DNA of 64,000 nt from the NCBI RefSeq assembly GCF_019801015.1, contig NZ_JAHVJZ010000005.1:62001-126000 (forward strand), given 5' to 3'. The position numbers and the translations under genes were made by a program. The first letter of the stretch is position 1. Each line of letters opens with the position of its first letter. Of this stretch, positions 19,066-27,487 are shown one piece after another. Source of the stretch: Marinobacter nauticus (lineage in GTDB: Bacteria > Pseudomonadota > Gammaproteobacteria > Enterobacterales > Shewanellaceae). A model generated the notes under the pieces. It saw only the letters and a list, made by a program, of their open reading frames with translations. It ran no database searches and had not been told where the DNA came from.

Positions 19066-19593
19066 ATGACGCCGATGGCCATAGCTCAACTGGGCGAGCC
19101 AATTTTGCGACAGCGTGCTAACGCCGTCGCCGAACCCACCTGTGCTGAGATTCAAACTCTGTGGCGCCGTATGCTGGTCACCATGGAAGCCGCTGGCGGC
19201 GTGGGCATTGCCGCGCCGCAGGTGTTCCAGCCGGTGCGGCTGATGATCATCGCCTCCCGTCCCAATGCCCGCTATCCCGACGCACCACAGATGGACCCGG
19301 TGGTGCTGATCAACCCCGACATCGAATCCACTGGCGGCGAGGCCGTTGCCTTTGTTGAGGGCTGCCTGTCGGTGCCCGGTATCCGGGGTAAGGTCACCCG
19401 CCCCAGCGAGGTAACCGTCCGCTATACCGATACCGAAGGACAGCCTCAGCGCCTCGCCCTCTCCGGCTTTCCGGCGCGCATTTTTCTTCACGAATTTGAC
19501 CACCTGGAAGGGCGCACCTTTCTCGATCAGGTCGACAGCCCGGCCGATCTGGTCGCCCAATCGGTTTGGGAGCGCCAATGCCAAAGCGCCTGA
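19066..19593 (+). CDS. Peptide deformylase, likely second copy
   Basis: A 175-residue metalloenzyme that removes formyl from N-terminal methionine. All three motifs are intact: GVGIAAPQ (45-52), EGCLS (98-102, metal ligand C100) and HEFDH (142-146). It diverges from the usual fmt-linked Def in sequence and is located away from fmt, so it is probably an accessory deformylase (inference; fmt-def is outside this window). CAGGAG precedes the start. Its 3' end overlaps the next gene by 16 bases. Confidence 0.9.
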   Translation: MTPMAIAQLGEPILRQRANAVAEPTCAEIQTLWRRMLVTMEAAGGVGIAAPQVFQPVRLMIIASRPNARYPDAPQMDPVVLINPDIESTGGEAVAFVEGCLSVPGIRGKVTRPSEVTVRYTDTEGQPQRLALSGFPARIFLHEFDHLEGRTFLDQVDSPADLVAQSVWERQCQSA

Positions 19594-20921
19594 TGGTCAC
19601 CCTGGTGGTGTTGGTGCTGGCCGGGTGCGCGGGCAGCAGTCTGTTTCAGCCCTATCCGTCCCGGATGGTGCCGGTGAAACAAGCGCTGGAGCAAGGCAAC
19701 AGCCAAAGTGCTCTGGCACAACTGGAGCCGGGCCTGAGCGGCAGTGATGCCCTGCTTTACGCCCAGGAATCCGGTCGGGTGGCCGCATTAGGGGGCGACA
19801 CCGCCGCCAGCCAGACGTTCTACCGCGAGGCCATGGCCCAGTACAGTCGCTACGACTGGAAAGCGATCGTCTCTCTGACCGATCTTACCGCCCAGGTGGG
19901 CGGCTCCACCGTCTCCGACAACCTGATCCCCTACCACGGCCAGGCGTACGAGCGGGTGATGGTGCATCAGCAACAGTCGCTCAATTACCTGTGGCAGGGA
20001 GACCTTGAAGGAGCCCTGGTGGAGGTGCGACGTGCCGACCAGGCGCAAACCGAATCCCTCAAGGCTTATCAGGACGCGCTCAAGTCCACCCGCGCCATTG
20101 AGAACGCCGCCGTGGATGCCGAGCTGAATGAACTGGATAAGCAGGCCGGCAAGGCCCCCAACTCCTTCATTAATGCCTATGTGCTGATGAGCAACGCTGC
20201 GCTGTACGAAGCCAATGGCCAGCCCAACGATGCCCTGATCGACATCCGCAAAGCGCTGCAGGTGTACCCCGACAACCGGATGCTGCAACGGGAGTTGGTT
20301 CGCCTCTCCTGCCAGTTGCGGATCGACTGCGATGAACTGACCCAGCGCTACGGTGACCCGGTGCTGCCCAGCGCGGGCCAGGGCCGCCTGGTGGTGTTGT
20401 ATGAGGCGGGCTTCTTGCCGGCCCGGGACAGCGTCTTTATCCCCTTTACCTGGGATGGGCTGTATCAGCAGGTTGCCCTGCCCACTTATCGCGCTGGAGG
20501 GCCTGAGCCCACCCCACTGAGCCTGAACGTCGGCGGCACTCACCTGACCACCGAACCGGTGGCCGACCTGGATGCCATGGCCGCCAGGGCACTGCGGGAG
20601 CAGTACCCCTTTATCCTGCTTCGTCAGGGGATTAGACTGACCGCCAAGCACAACGCCAATCGCTGGGCCGAGCGCAAAGGCGGCGACCTGGGGGCGATCA
20701 CCATGGAAGTGTTTAATGCCCTGACCGAGCAGGCCGACAAGCGCAGCTGGCTGACCCTGCCGCGGCAGGCTCAGGCCTGGGCCGGCTTTATTGACGCCGG
20801 CGAGTACCCGGTCACCGTTGGCAGTGAGAACACCTCAATCACCTTGAGTCCGGGCCGCACCACCGTGCTCTGGATCGCCCGCCAGGGCGGCCTGACCCGA
20901 ATTCAGTCCATACTGATCTAA
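19578..20921 (+). CDS. COG3014-type lipoprotein beside lpoB
   Basis: A 447-residue predicted outer-membrane lipoprotein. The signal MPKRLMVTLVVLVLAGC has a lipobox LAGC, with C17 as the lipidated residue. The N-terminal half is helical with TPR-like spacing (for example NSQSALAQLEPGLSGSDAL and NAALYEANGQPNDALIDIRKA, each shown in part). The C-terminal half is predicted beta-rich. The family occurs next to LpoB in many gammaproteobacteria. ATG 19578 gives a positively charged n-region; the ATG at 19593, overlapping the deformylase stop, is an alternative. A role in peptidoglycan synthesis is inferred only from the neighbour. Confidence 0.82.
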   Translation: MPKRLMVTLVVLVLAGCAGSSLFQPYPSRMVPVKQALEQGNSQSALAQLEPGLSGSDALLYAQESGRVAALGGDTAASQTFYREAMAQYSRYDWKAIVSLTDLTAQVGGSTVSDNLIPYHGQAYERVMVHQQQSLNYLWQGDLEGALVEVRRADQAQTESLKAYQDALKSTRAIENAAVDAELNELDKQAGKAPNSFINAYVLMSNAALYEANGQPNDALIDIRKALQVYPDNRMLQRELVRLSCQLRIDCDELTQRYGDPVLPSAGQGRLVVLYEAGFLPARDSVFIPFTWDGLYQQVALPTYRAGGPEPTPLSLNVGGTHLTTEPVADLDAMAARALREQYPFILLRQGIRLTAKHNANRWAERKGGDLGAITMEVFNALTEQADKRSWLTLPRQAQAWAGFIDAGEYPVTVGSENTSITLSPGRTTVLWIARQGGLTRIQSILI

Positions 20922-20944
20922 GAAAACGCCTAAGGAACCGAACC

Positions 20945-21544
20945 ATGACGATCACCAGCCCGAAAATTCTTCTGTCGCTGATCCTGGCCCTGGTGCTGGC
21001 CGGCTGTCAGTCCAAAGTGGAGTACCGTGACGCCACCGAAGTGGAAACCGTCGACATCAGCTTTGGCAGCTCTGACCTGCAGGCAGTGGCCACCAAGATG
21101 GTGGACTCCATGCTGACCACCCCTTCCGTGGTGCGCCTGACCGCCGACGATCGCCCGATCCTGTTCGTCGACCGCATCACCAACAAAACCTCTGAGCACA
21201 TCGACACCGAGTCCATTACCGACACCATCAGCACCCGCCTGCTGCGCAGTGGCCAGTTCCGCTTTATCGACATGACCCGTGTGGATGCGGTGCGCAAACA
21301 GCTGGATTACCAGAACAACTCCGGCATGGTGGACCCGGCCAAGGCGATCCAGTTTGGCCGTCAGGTGGGCGCCCAGTACATGCTGTACGGCAACCTCTCC
21401 AGCATTGTGAAGCGCGACGGCTCCACTCAGGACGTCTACTACAAAATGACCATGCGACTGATGGATCTGGAAACCGGCCTGATTGAGTGGGCGGATGAGA
21501 AAGAGCTGCGCAAGCAGCAGAACCGCTCCTTCCTGGGGCTGTAA
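20945..21544 (+). CDS. lpoB: LpoB, outer-membrane activator of PBP1B
   Basis: A 199-residue lipoprotein with signal ILLSLILALVLAGC (lipobox LAGC). The globular domain matches LpoB/YcfM: RPILFVDRITNKTSEHIDT, STRLLRSGQFRFID and VGAQYMLYGNLSSI. LpoB reaches from the outer membrane to stimulate the bifunctional peptidoglycan synthase PBP1B. It directly follows the COG3014 lipoprotein gene with a 23-base gap and ends the operon at a strong terminator. The disordered linker is shorter than in E. coli LpoB, which may suit a thinner periplasm (inference). Confidence 0.93.
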   Translation: MTITSPKILLSLILALVLAGCQSKVEYRDATEVETVDISFGSSDLQAVATKMVDSMLTTPSVVRLTADDRPILFVDRITNKTSEHIDTESITDTISTRLLRSGQFRFIDMTRVDAVRKQLDYQNNSGMVDPAKAIQFGRQVGAQYMLYGNLSSIVKRDGSTQDVYYKMTMRLMDLETGLIEWADEKELRKQQNRSFLGL

Positions 21545-21549
21545 CCATC

Positions 21550-21579
21550 AAAAAACGGGGGCCAGCGGCCCCCGTTTTG
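21550..21579. terminator. Bidirectional terminator between lpoB and yheV
   Basis: The stem CGGGGGCC/GGCCCCCG has A residues before and TTTT after it and serves two convergent genes. Confidence 0.9.
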
Positions 21580-21587
21580 TTGTCCGC

Positions 21588-21782
21588 TTATTCCGGCTTA
21601 AACACCCCAATCACTTCACCGCCGGCCTGCTTTTCTGCGGCGTCTGAAGCCTGGTGTTTCCGATACCCGCAGGCCACGCATTCCATCACTTCAACGCCGG
21701 ATTCCACGTACAGCATCACGCTGTCCTGCTCCTGACACTCGGGGCACTGTGCCCCGGCGATAAACCGCTTCTTAACCGCCAT
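21588..21782 (-). CDS. yheV: YheV-type zinc-ribbon protein
   Basis: A 64-residue protein with two CxxC pairs (CPEC and CVAC) spaced as in a zinc ribbon, and the YheV start MAVKKRFIAGAQCPECQEQD. Function is unknown. It is divergent from yheS with a 70-base gap, matching the yheV-yheS neighbourhood of E. coli. Confidence 0.92.
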   Translation of the reverse strand: MAVKKRFIAGAQCPECQEQDSVMLYVESGVEVMECVACGYRKHQASDAAEKQAGGEVIGVFKPE

Positions 21783-21852
21783 CTGTTTCCTTTTCCTGCT
21801 GGGGGGCGAAATACGCTATCATCCCGCCACTTTTCCACGTTCCGAGTGCCCT

Positions 21853-23751
21853 ATGATAACCCTGGACAAGGTTCAACTCATCCGCGGTGGCAAACGTCTT
21901 CTCGACGACGCCAGCCTGACCATCTACCCCGGCCACAAACTGGCCCTGGTGGGGGCGAATGGCGTGGGCAAATCCAGCCTGCTCGGATTGCTGATGAACG
22001 AGTATGGCGTGGATGCGGGTGAGTGCCATGTTCCGCCACACTGGCGTCAGGCCAGCGTGGCCCAGGATACCCCGGCACTGGACTGCTCGGCGCTCGATTA
22101 CGTGCTGGATGGCGACGTCCGTTACCGTGCCCTGGAGCAGGAACTGAGTGATGCCCAGCACAGTGACGACGGCACCCGCATTGGCCACGCTCACGATGCC
22201 TTTGAGGCCTACCACGGCTACCAGGTGCCCGCCCGGGCGTCGGAGCTGCTGAACGGCCTGGGCTTCTCTCAGGAAGCGCAGGGCCAGAGTGTCCGCGCGT
22301 TCTCCGGGGGCTGGCGTATGCGCCTCAACCTGGCCCGGGCCCTGCTGATCCCCTCGGACCTGCTGCTGCTCGACGAACCCACCAACCACCTGGATCTGGA
22401 CACCCTGATCTGGCTGGAGGGCTGGCTGAAACGTTACGACGGCACCCTGATCCTGATCAGTCACGACCGCGACTTCCTCGACGCGGTGGTCGGCGAGGTG
22501 GTGCACGTGGAGCACCTGAAGCTTAATCACTACCAGGGCAACTACAGCCAGTTTGAACGCCAGCGCTCCGCTCGCCTGGCACAGCAGCAGGCCAGCTTTG
22601 AGAAGCAGGAGCGCCAGCGTGCCCATATGCAATCCTTTGTCGATCGCTTCCGGGCCAAAGCCAGCAAAGCCCGACAGGCGCAAAGCCGCCTTAAGGCGCT
22701 GGAGAAACTGATGGTGGAAGCCCCGGCCCACACCGACTCCGGTTTCCAGATGGCGTTCCGGGACCCCATCTCCCTGCCCTCTCCGCTGCTGCGAATGGAG
22801 GAAGTTCAGGGCGGCTACGGTGACGTCACCATCCTGCGCGACATTCGGCTGAACCTGGTGCCCGGCAGCCGTATTGGTCTGCTGGGGCGAAACGGCGCGG
22901 GCAAGTCTACCCTTATCAAATTGTTAAGCGGTGAGCTGGCGCCCCAGGCCGGCGAACTGCTGATGAGCCAGGGGGTCAAGATTGGCTACTTCGCTCAGCA
23001 CCAGCTGGAATCACTGGACCCACGGCACTCCCCGCTGGACCACATGATGCAGCTGGCGCCGGATGCCAAGGAGCAGGAGCTGCGCAACTTTCTGGGAGGC
23101 TACGGCTTTGGCGGTGACAAGGCGCTGAGCCCGGTGGCCCCATTCTCCGGTGGTGAAAAGGCCCGTTTGGTGCTGGCACTGCTGGTGTGGCAACGGCCCA
23201 ACCTGCTGCTGTTGGACGAACCGACCAACCACCTGGACCTGGAGATGCGCCACGCGCTGACCGTGGCACTGCAGGGTTTCGAAGGGGCGATGGTGATCGT
23301 CTCTCACGATCGCCACCTGTTGCGGGCCACCTGCAGCGACTTCTATCTGGTGGACGCTGGTCAGGTCGCGCCCTTTGATGGTGATCTGGAGGATTACCAC
23401 CGCTGGTTGCTGAAAGGTGATGAGGCGGAAGCGGTGACCGAAACGGCCCGCCCGGTGGACGACAAAAAAGCGCGCAAACGGGCGGAAGCGGAACTCCGCC
23501 AGCGTCTGTCGCCGCTAAAGAAAACGCAGGAAAAGGTCGATAAACAGATGGCAAAGGCGCAAGCGCGATGGGACGAGCTGGAACAGCAACTGTCCGACAG
23601 CGCGCTGTACCAGGACGACAACAAGGCCCTTCTGACTGAGCTGCTGAAAGAGCGTGGCGATCTGCAGAATCAGTTGGAGGAGCTGGAGATGGAGTGGCTG
23701 GATCTGCAGGATCAGATCGAGCAACTGACGCAATCCCACCAGGAGGGGTAA
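21853..23751 (+). CDS. yheS: ABC-F ATPase YheS
   Basis: A 632-residue soluble protein with two ABC domains and no membrane part. Walker A motifs are GANGVGKSS and GRNGAGKST, the signatures FSGGWRMRLN and FSGGEKARLV, and each domain has LLLLDEPTNHLD. Between them lies the ABC-F linker rich in Gln and Arg, and the C-terminus is a coiled coil (about residues 545-630). ABC-F proteins act on the ribosome as translation factors. The stop overlaps the next gene by one base (TAATG). Confidence 0.96.
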   Translation: MITLDKVQLIRGGKRLLDDASLTIYPGHKLALVGANGVGKSSLLGLLMNEYGVDAGECHVPPHWRQASVAQDTPALDCSALDYVLDGDVRYRALEQELSDAQHSDDGTRIGHAHDAFEAYHGYQVPARASELLNGLGFSQEAQGQSVRAFSGGWRMRLNLARALLIPSDLLLLDEPTNHLDLDTLIWLEGWLKRYDGTLILISHDRDFLDAVVGEVVHVEHLKLNHYQGNYSQFERQRSARLAQQQASFEKQERQRAHMQSFVDRFRAKASKARQAQSRLKALEKLMVEAPAHTDSGFQMAFRDPISLPSPLLRMEEVQGGYGDVTILRDIRLNLVPGSRIGLLGRNGAGKSTLIKLLSGELAPQAGELLMSQGVKIGYFAQHQLESLDPRHSPLDHMMQLAPDAKEQELRNFLGGYGFGGDKALSPVAPFSGGEKARLVLALLVWQRPNLLLLDEPTNHLDLEMRHALTVALQGFEGAMVIVSHDRHLLRATCSDFYLVDAGQVAPFDGDLEDYHRWLLKGDEAEAVTETARPVDDKKARKRAEAELRQRLSPLKKTQEKVDKQMAKAQARWDELEQQLSDSALYQDDNKALLTELLKERGDLQNQLEELEMEWLDLQDQIEQLTQSHQEG

Positions 23752-24245
23752 TGCCGATCACCGCCGAGCAGTACTGGCAATTCAGTGAACACGTCTGGCA
23801 ACAGGAAGGCGCCCGCCAAACGGCGCTGGAGCTGCAGGATACCCATGGGCTGGAGCCCAACCTGCTGCTGTTGGCCCTGTTGCTCGAACAGCAGGGCCAG
23901 TTTCTGGATCAGAGCCAGTTCCGGGCACTGAAAGAGGCCCAGGCGTCCTGGTGTGAAAAGATGCTGACCCCCTATCGCCAGCTGCGTCGTCTGGCCAAGG
24001 ACAATCTGCCGGAAGCCAGCTATCGCCAGATGCTGGAGGTGGAACTGGTGATGGAAAAACGCAGCCAGCAGCTGATCCTGAAAGCGCTGGCCCTGATGAC
24101 AATCCAGCCTGAAGGGGACAACCTGACCGCCTGCCTCAAAGCGCAGAACATCGATCCGCTTGCCCTGCCCGGCCCGATGCTGACCCAGCTGACCCATCTG
24201 TTTCAGTCCAGCGAGCCGGACCTTCCCATCACACTGGCCGGCTGA
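23751..24245 (+). CDS. TIGR02444 family protein
   Basis: A 164-residue helical protein matching the TIGR02444/DUF2390 family: QYWQFSEHVWQQEGARQTAL, then LLLALLLEQQGQFLD and the motif WCEKMLTPYRQLRR. No function is known. The start at 23751 follows AGGAGGGG and shares one base with the yheS stop, so it is coupled to yheS. Confidence 0.88.
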   Translation: MPITAEQYWQFSEHVWQQEGARQTALELQDTHGLEPNLLLLALLLEQQGQFLDQSQFRALKEAQASWCEKMLTPYRQLRRLAKDNLPEASYRQMLEVELVMEKRSQQLILKALALMTIQPEGDNLTACLKAQNIDPLALPGPMLTQLTHLFQSSEPDLPITLAG

Positions 24246-24256
24246 AGATTAAAGAG

Positions 24257-24284
24257 AAAGGGCGCACCGAGGTGCGCCCTTTTT
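24257..24284. terminator. Bidirectional terminator between TIGR02444 gene and GMC gene
   Basis: The stem AAAGGGCGCACC/GGTGCGCCCTTT with a short loop is followed by T residues on both strands. Confidence 0.85.
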
Positions 24285-24286
24285 GA

Positions 24287-25864
24287 TCAGCCGGTCAGCC
24301 GTCGTGCCAGCCGGGTCGCGTTACGCCCGACAATGCCATAGAGCGTCAGCTGAGGGTTGGCGCCGAGACTGGTGGGCAACATCGAGCCGTCCATCACCGA
24401 CAGGTTACTCAGCTGGTGATGCTCTCCGTGGTTGTTGACCACGCCCAGAGCCGGGTCGTCGCTCATCGGGCTGCCTCCCATAATGTGCGCGGACGCCACC
24501 GTGGTTTTGCGCGGTGCCATCTGCAGCCCGGCAATCCCCGCTTTGGCTTCGGCCCAACTGTGCCACCAGGGCAACTCATCATCCACCGTCAGCACCCGTT
24601 TGGCGCCAGCGGCAAATTGCGCTTCCGCCATCGCCAGATGAGCCCGCTTTGCCGCATCCCAGAAGGCGTCATTCAAGGGGTAGTCCAGCACCGGATCACC
24701 GTGATCGTCCAGCGTCATGATGCCGCCGGGGCTGGCCTCAGAGAAGCCGTCCCGCACCAGCGCAATCGTGCCCTGAATGTGGTCAAACCGGGTCATCAGC
24801 TCGGCATGGCCCCGGCCAAAACCGGGCACCTTGGTGGCGGTCAGAACCGGATGCAGCGGCGCCACCTCCAGCTTGAAGCCCAACCCCTGCTCGGGCCAGA
24901 CAAACTGATCGGAGTAAACGCTTTGAGGCGCACCGGCGTGGGCGCTGACCGGCAACTCAAAATCCGCCACCGACAGCAGTGAGGGGTGCAGGAAGGTGCG
25001 CTTGCCCAACAGCGCCTGAGGGTCCGGCGCGTTGGAGCGCAGCAACAGCGCCGGGGTGTGCAGCGCACCGCCGCACAGCAGGTAATGCCGGGCCCGGACG
25101 GTCACCGTCACGTCCCGCCTTTGATGGCGGGTATCCCGGGTACGGCACACCAGGGCAGTGACCTGATCGCCCCGCTGCTGCAACTGCCAGGCTTCGGTTC
25201 GGCTCAGTAGCGTGGCCCCGCCATCCAGAGCTGCGGGGATGGTGCTGACCAGCATCGACTGCTTGGCATTGATGGGACAACCCATGCCGCAATAGCCCAG
25301 GTTGGCGCAGCCTTTAACGTTTCGGCGGATGACGGTGTATTCCCAGCCCAGAGCCTGGCAGCCCTGAGCAAGGACGTCGTTATTCTTGTTGGGAGGCACC
25401 GGCCAGGGGTGGATATTGAGGCGCTGCTCGGCTCGCTCGAACCAGGGGTCCAACTCCGCCCGGCTCAGTCCGTTAATGGCATGATGGCGGGCCCAGTGCT
25501 CCAGCGTATTGACCGGCGTGCGGATGGAGGTGGTCCAGTTCACCGTGGTGGAGCCCCCCACACTGCGCCCCTGCAGCATGCCGATGGCACCATCACGGGT
25601 CTTCATTGCGGCGGACTGCTGGTACAGGTCCGGATAGGCGACCCGCTCCTCCATCACAAAGTGGCTGGAAGAGCGCAGTGGCCCGGCTTCCAGCATCACA
25701 ACACGGAGGCCAGCCTGAGTCAGGATCTCAGCCGCCGTTCCCCCACCGGCACCGGTGCCGACAATCACCACATCGGCTTCCAGTTCCATCGGCGCATCCA
25801 GTGCCGCGCCGTCGATGTGCCGCCAGCCTCTGGCCAGCCCTTGCTTGATGGGATCCGCAATCAT
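24287..25864 (-). CDS. GMC-family FAD-dependent oxidoreductase
   Basis: A 525-residue flavoenzyme. The FAD-binding motif is VVIVGTGAGGGTAAEIL, followed by VVMLEAG. The GMC signature appears as GRSVGGSTTVNW, with a C-terminal block SLGANPQLTLYGIVGRNATRLA. A cysteine cluster (KGCANLGYCGMGCPINAK) resembles that of membrane-type alcohol or gluconate dehydrogenase relatives. Substrate is unknown; alcohols, sterols or sugars are possible. No signal peptide is seen, so it may reach the periplasm with its small partner. The start overlaps the partner's stop as ATGA, chosen over an in-frame ATG 48 bases upstream. Confidence 0.9.
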   Translation of the reverse strand: MIADPIKQGLARGWRHIDGAALDAPMELEADVVIVGTGAGGGTAAEILTQAGLRVVMLEAGPLRSSSHFVMEERVAYPDLYQQSAAMKTRDGAIGMLQGRSVGGSTTVNWTTSIRTPVNTLEHWARHHAINGLSRAELDPWFERAEQRLNIHPWPVPPNKNNDVLAQGCQALGWEYTVIRRNVKGCANLGYCGMGCPINAKQSMLVSTIPAALDGGATLLSRTEAWQLQQRGDQVTALVCRTRDTRHQRRDVTVTVRARHYLLCGGALHTPALLLRSNAPDPQALLGKRTFLHPSLLSVADFELPVSAHAGAPQSVYSDQFVWPEQGLGFKLEVAPLHPVLTATKVPGFGRGHAELMTRFDHIQGTIALVRDGFSEASPGGIMTLDDHGDPVLDYPLNDAFWDAAKRAHLAMAEAQFAAGAKRVLTVDDELPWWHSWAEAKAGIAGLQMAPRKTTVASAHIMGGSPMSDDPALGVVNNHGEHHQLSNLSVMDGSMLPTSLGANPQLTLYGIVGRNATRLARRLTG

Positions 25865-26364
25865 CCGTCTACCCTCGGCCAGCTCGGTTTCTGATAGCCC
25901 AATGGGGCCCAATGGGCGGGGTCGGCATACCAGGCCGCCTGAATCAGCTCCTTAAGGCCCTGATAGGCGATCACCAACGTCTCCATAAAGTGGTGTCGCC
26001 ACCCCTCCAGCATCTCCGCCAGCGCCTCCGGTTGTCGCGCCAGAAGCGGCGTGATGCTGCCGGTCAGTGCCAGCACGCCGAGTCGATTCTCCAGCAACCC
26101 GAACAGTTCATTCAGCTGCGCCTGGCTGCCCGCAGGCAGGGTCAGGATAGTCTGAGCCACCTGGTGCGCTACCGCATCCGCGCGGGCGGACAACTGCGCC
26201 TCTGGCGCCGCCCCGGCCAATACCGGTACCACCAGGGCGCGGAGCACCCGGGCCTGCGGGTCAGTCAGTCCCGGCAGTGGCGTTTCCGTGGGCCACAGCG
26301 CGACGCCAGCGGCCACCGCTGCGGTCCCCACTAAACCCGCCATCAGAAATTGGCGTCGATCCAT
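25861..26364 (-). CDS. Small signal-bearing partner of GMC oxidoreductase
   Basis: A 167-residue protein with a Tat-like N-terminus (MDRRQFLMAGLVGTAAVAAG), followed by an alanine-rich helical region. It resembles the gluconate 2-dehydrogenase subunit 3 type of small subunit and is coupled to the GMC gene by a four-base overlap. GGGAGGAA precedes the start. The pair may travel together through Tat, with the large subunit carried piggyback. No cytochrome c subunit is nearby, unlike in three-subunit dehydrogenases. Confidence 0.7.
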   Translation of the reverse strand: MDRRQFLMAGLVGTAAVAAGVALWPTETPLPGLTDPQARVLRALVVPVLAGAAPEAQLSARADAVAHQVAQTILTLPAGSQAQLNELFGLLENRLGVLALTGSITPLLARQPEALAEMLEGWRHHFMETLVIAYQGLKELIQAAWYADPAHWAPLGYQKPSWPRVDG

Positions 26365-26467
26365 GGTTCCTCCCTGGAATCCAGCCACCCCGACATGATG
26401 GGATGACTCTGCTCATGGCTCAGGCTAGAGTATCAAAACCTTTACGCATTTAAACACCCGTTTAACC

Positions 26468-27436
26468 ATGAACAGCGCGGACCAGTACCGTCCGAGCCGA
26501 TGGTGGCGCAATCGACACCTGCAAACCATCTGGCCACTGATATCCAAACCCCGGCGTCGTCCCACGCTGCATCGCGAGCGGCTGGAGCTGCCGGACGGTG
26601 ACTTTCTCGATCTGGACTGGTTGGCGCCGCCCCGCCCACACCAGCCGATCCTGTTGATACTGCATGGCCTTGAGGGCAGTGCCGACTCCCACTATGTCCG
26701 GCGGTTACTGCTGGATTGCGAGGCGCAGCAGCGCACCGCAGTGGTGATGCACCAGCGTTCCTGCTCCGGCGAGCCCAACCGGCTGGCCCGCAGCTACCAC
26801 AGCGGCGAAACCGATGACCTTGGCGCCGTTCTGGCCCACCTGACCCAGCGTCACCCCAACCACCGCATCCAGGCAGTGGGGTACTCGCTGGGAGGCAATG
26901 TGCTGACCAAATACCTGGGGGAGCAGGGCAAGAGCAGCGCCATTGAGCGCGCGGCGGTGGTTTCCGCGCCGCTGGACCTTGCCCAGTGTGCCAAAGCGAT
27001 GGAGCAGGGGTTCTCCCGTGTTTACCAGAATCACCTGGTGAAACGTCTGAAACGAAAAACCGCAGCCAAGCTGGCGGATCCCCGGCTGGCACCGTTGCCA
27101 CTGGCGCTGGAAAAACTGGATGGCCTCACCACCTTCTACCACTTCGACGATGCGGTCACGGCACCACTGCACGGATTTGCCGGCGCGGACGACTACTATC
27201 AACGGGCCAGCGGCAACGGCTTTCTGAAAGACGTAGCGGTGCCCACTTTGCTGCTGCACGCGCTGGATGACCCCTTTATGACCGAAGAGGTCGTCCCGCC
27301 CAAAGAGCGCATAAGCCCCTCGGTCGAGCTGGAGCTGTGTGACTATGGCGGGCACGTCGGCTTTATCGAAGGTGGCTGGCCCTGGGCACCACGCTTTTAT
27401 CTGGAGCGTCGCCTGCTCAATCACTTCAGCCGCTAA
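26468..27436 (+). CDS. yheT: YheT-type alpha/beta hydrolase
   Basis: A 322-residue alpha/beta hydrolase. Oxyanion-hole motif HGLEGSADSHYVRRLL, nucleophile elbow GYSLGGNVLTKY (serine) and catalytic histidine in GGHVGFIEGG match the YheT/ABHD1 family, putative esterases. The C-terminal residues WAPRFYLERRLLNHF are typical. It is divergent from the GMC pair. In E. coli it lies next to yheS; here the oxidoreductase pair separates them. Confidence 0.94.
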   Translation: MNSADQYRPSRWWRNRHLQTIWPLISKPRRRPTLHRERLELPDGDFLDLDWLAPPRPHQPILLILHGLEGSADSHYVRRLLLDCEAQQRTAVVMHQRSCSGEPNRLARSYHSGETDDLGAVLAHLTQRHPNHRIQAVGYSLGGNVLTKYLGEQGKSSAIERAAVVSAPLDLAQCAKAMEQGFSRVYQNHLVKRLKRKTAAKLADPRLAPLPLALEKLDGLTTFYHFDDAVTAPLHGFAGADDYYQRASGNGFLKDVAVPTLLLHALDDPFMTEEVVPPKERISPSVELELCDYGGHVGFIEGGWPWAPRFYLERRLLNHFSR

Positions 27437-27487
27437 CCCGTTAAAAATGCGCCTACACTTAGCTCCGTACACCGGTCAGGAGCACCT

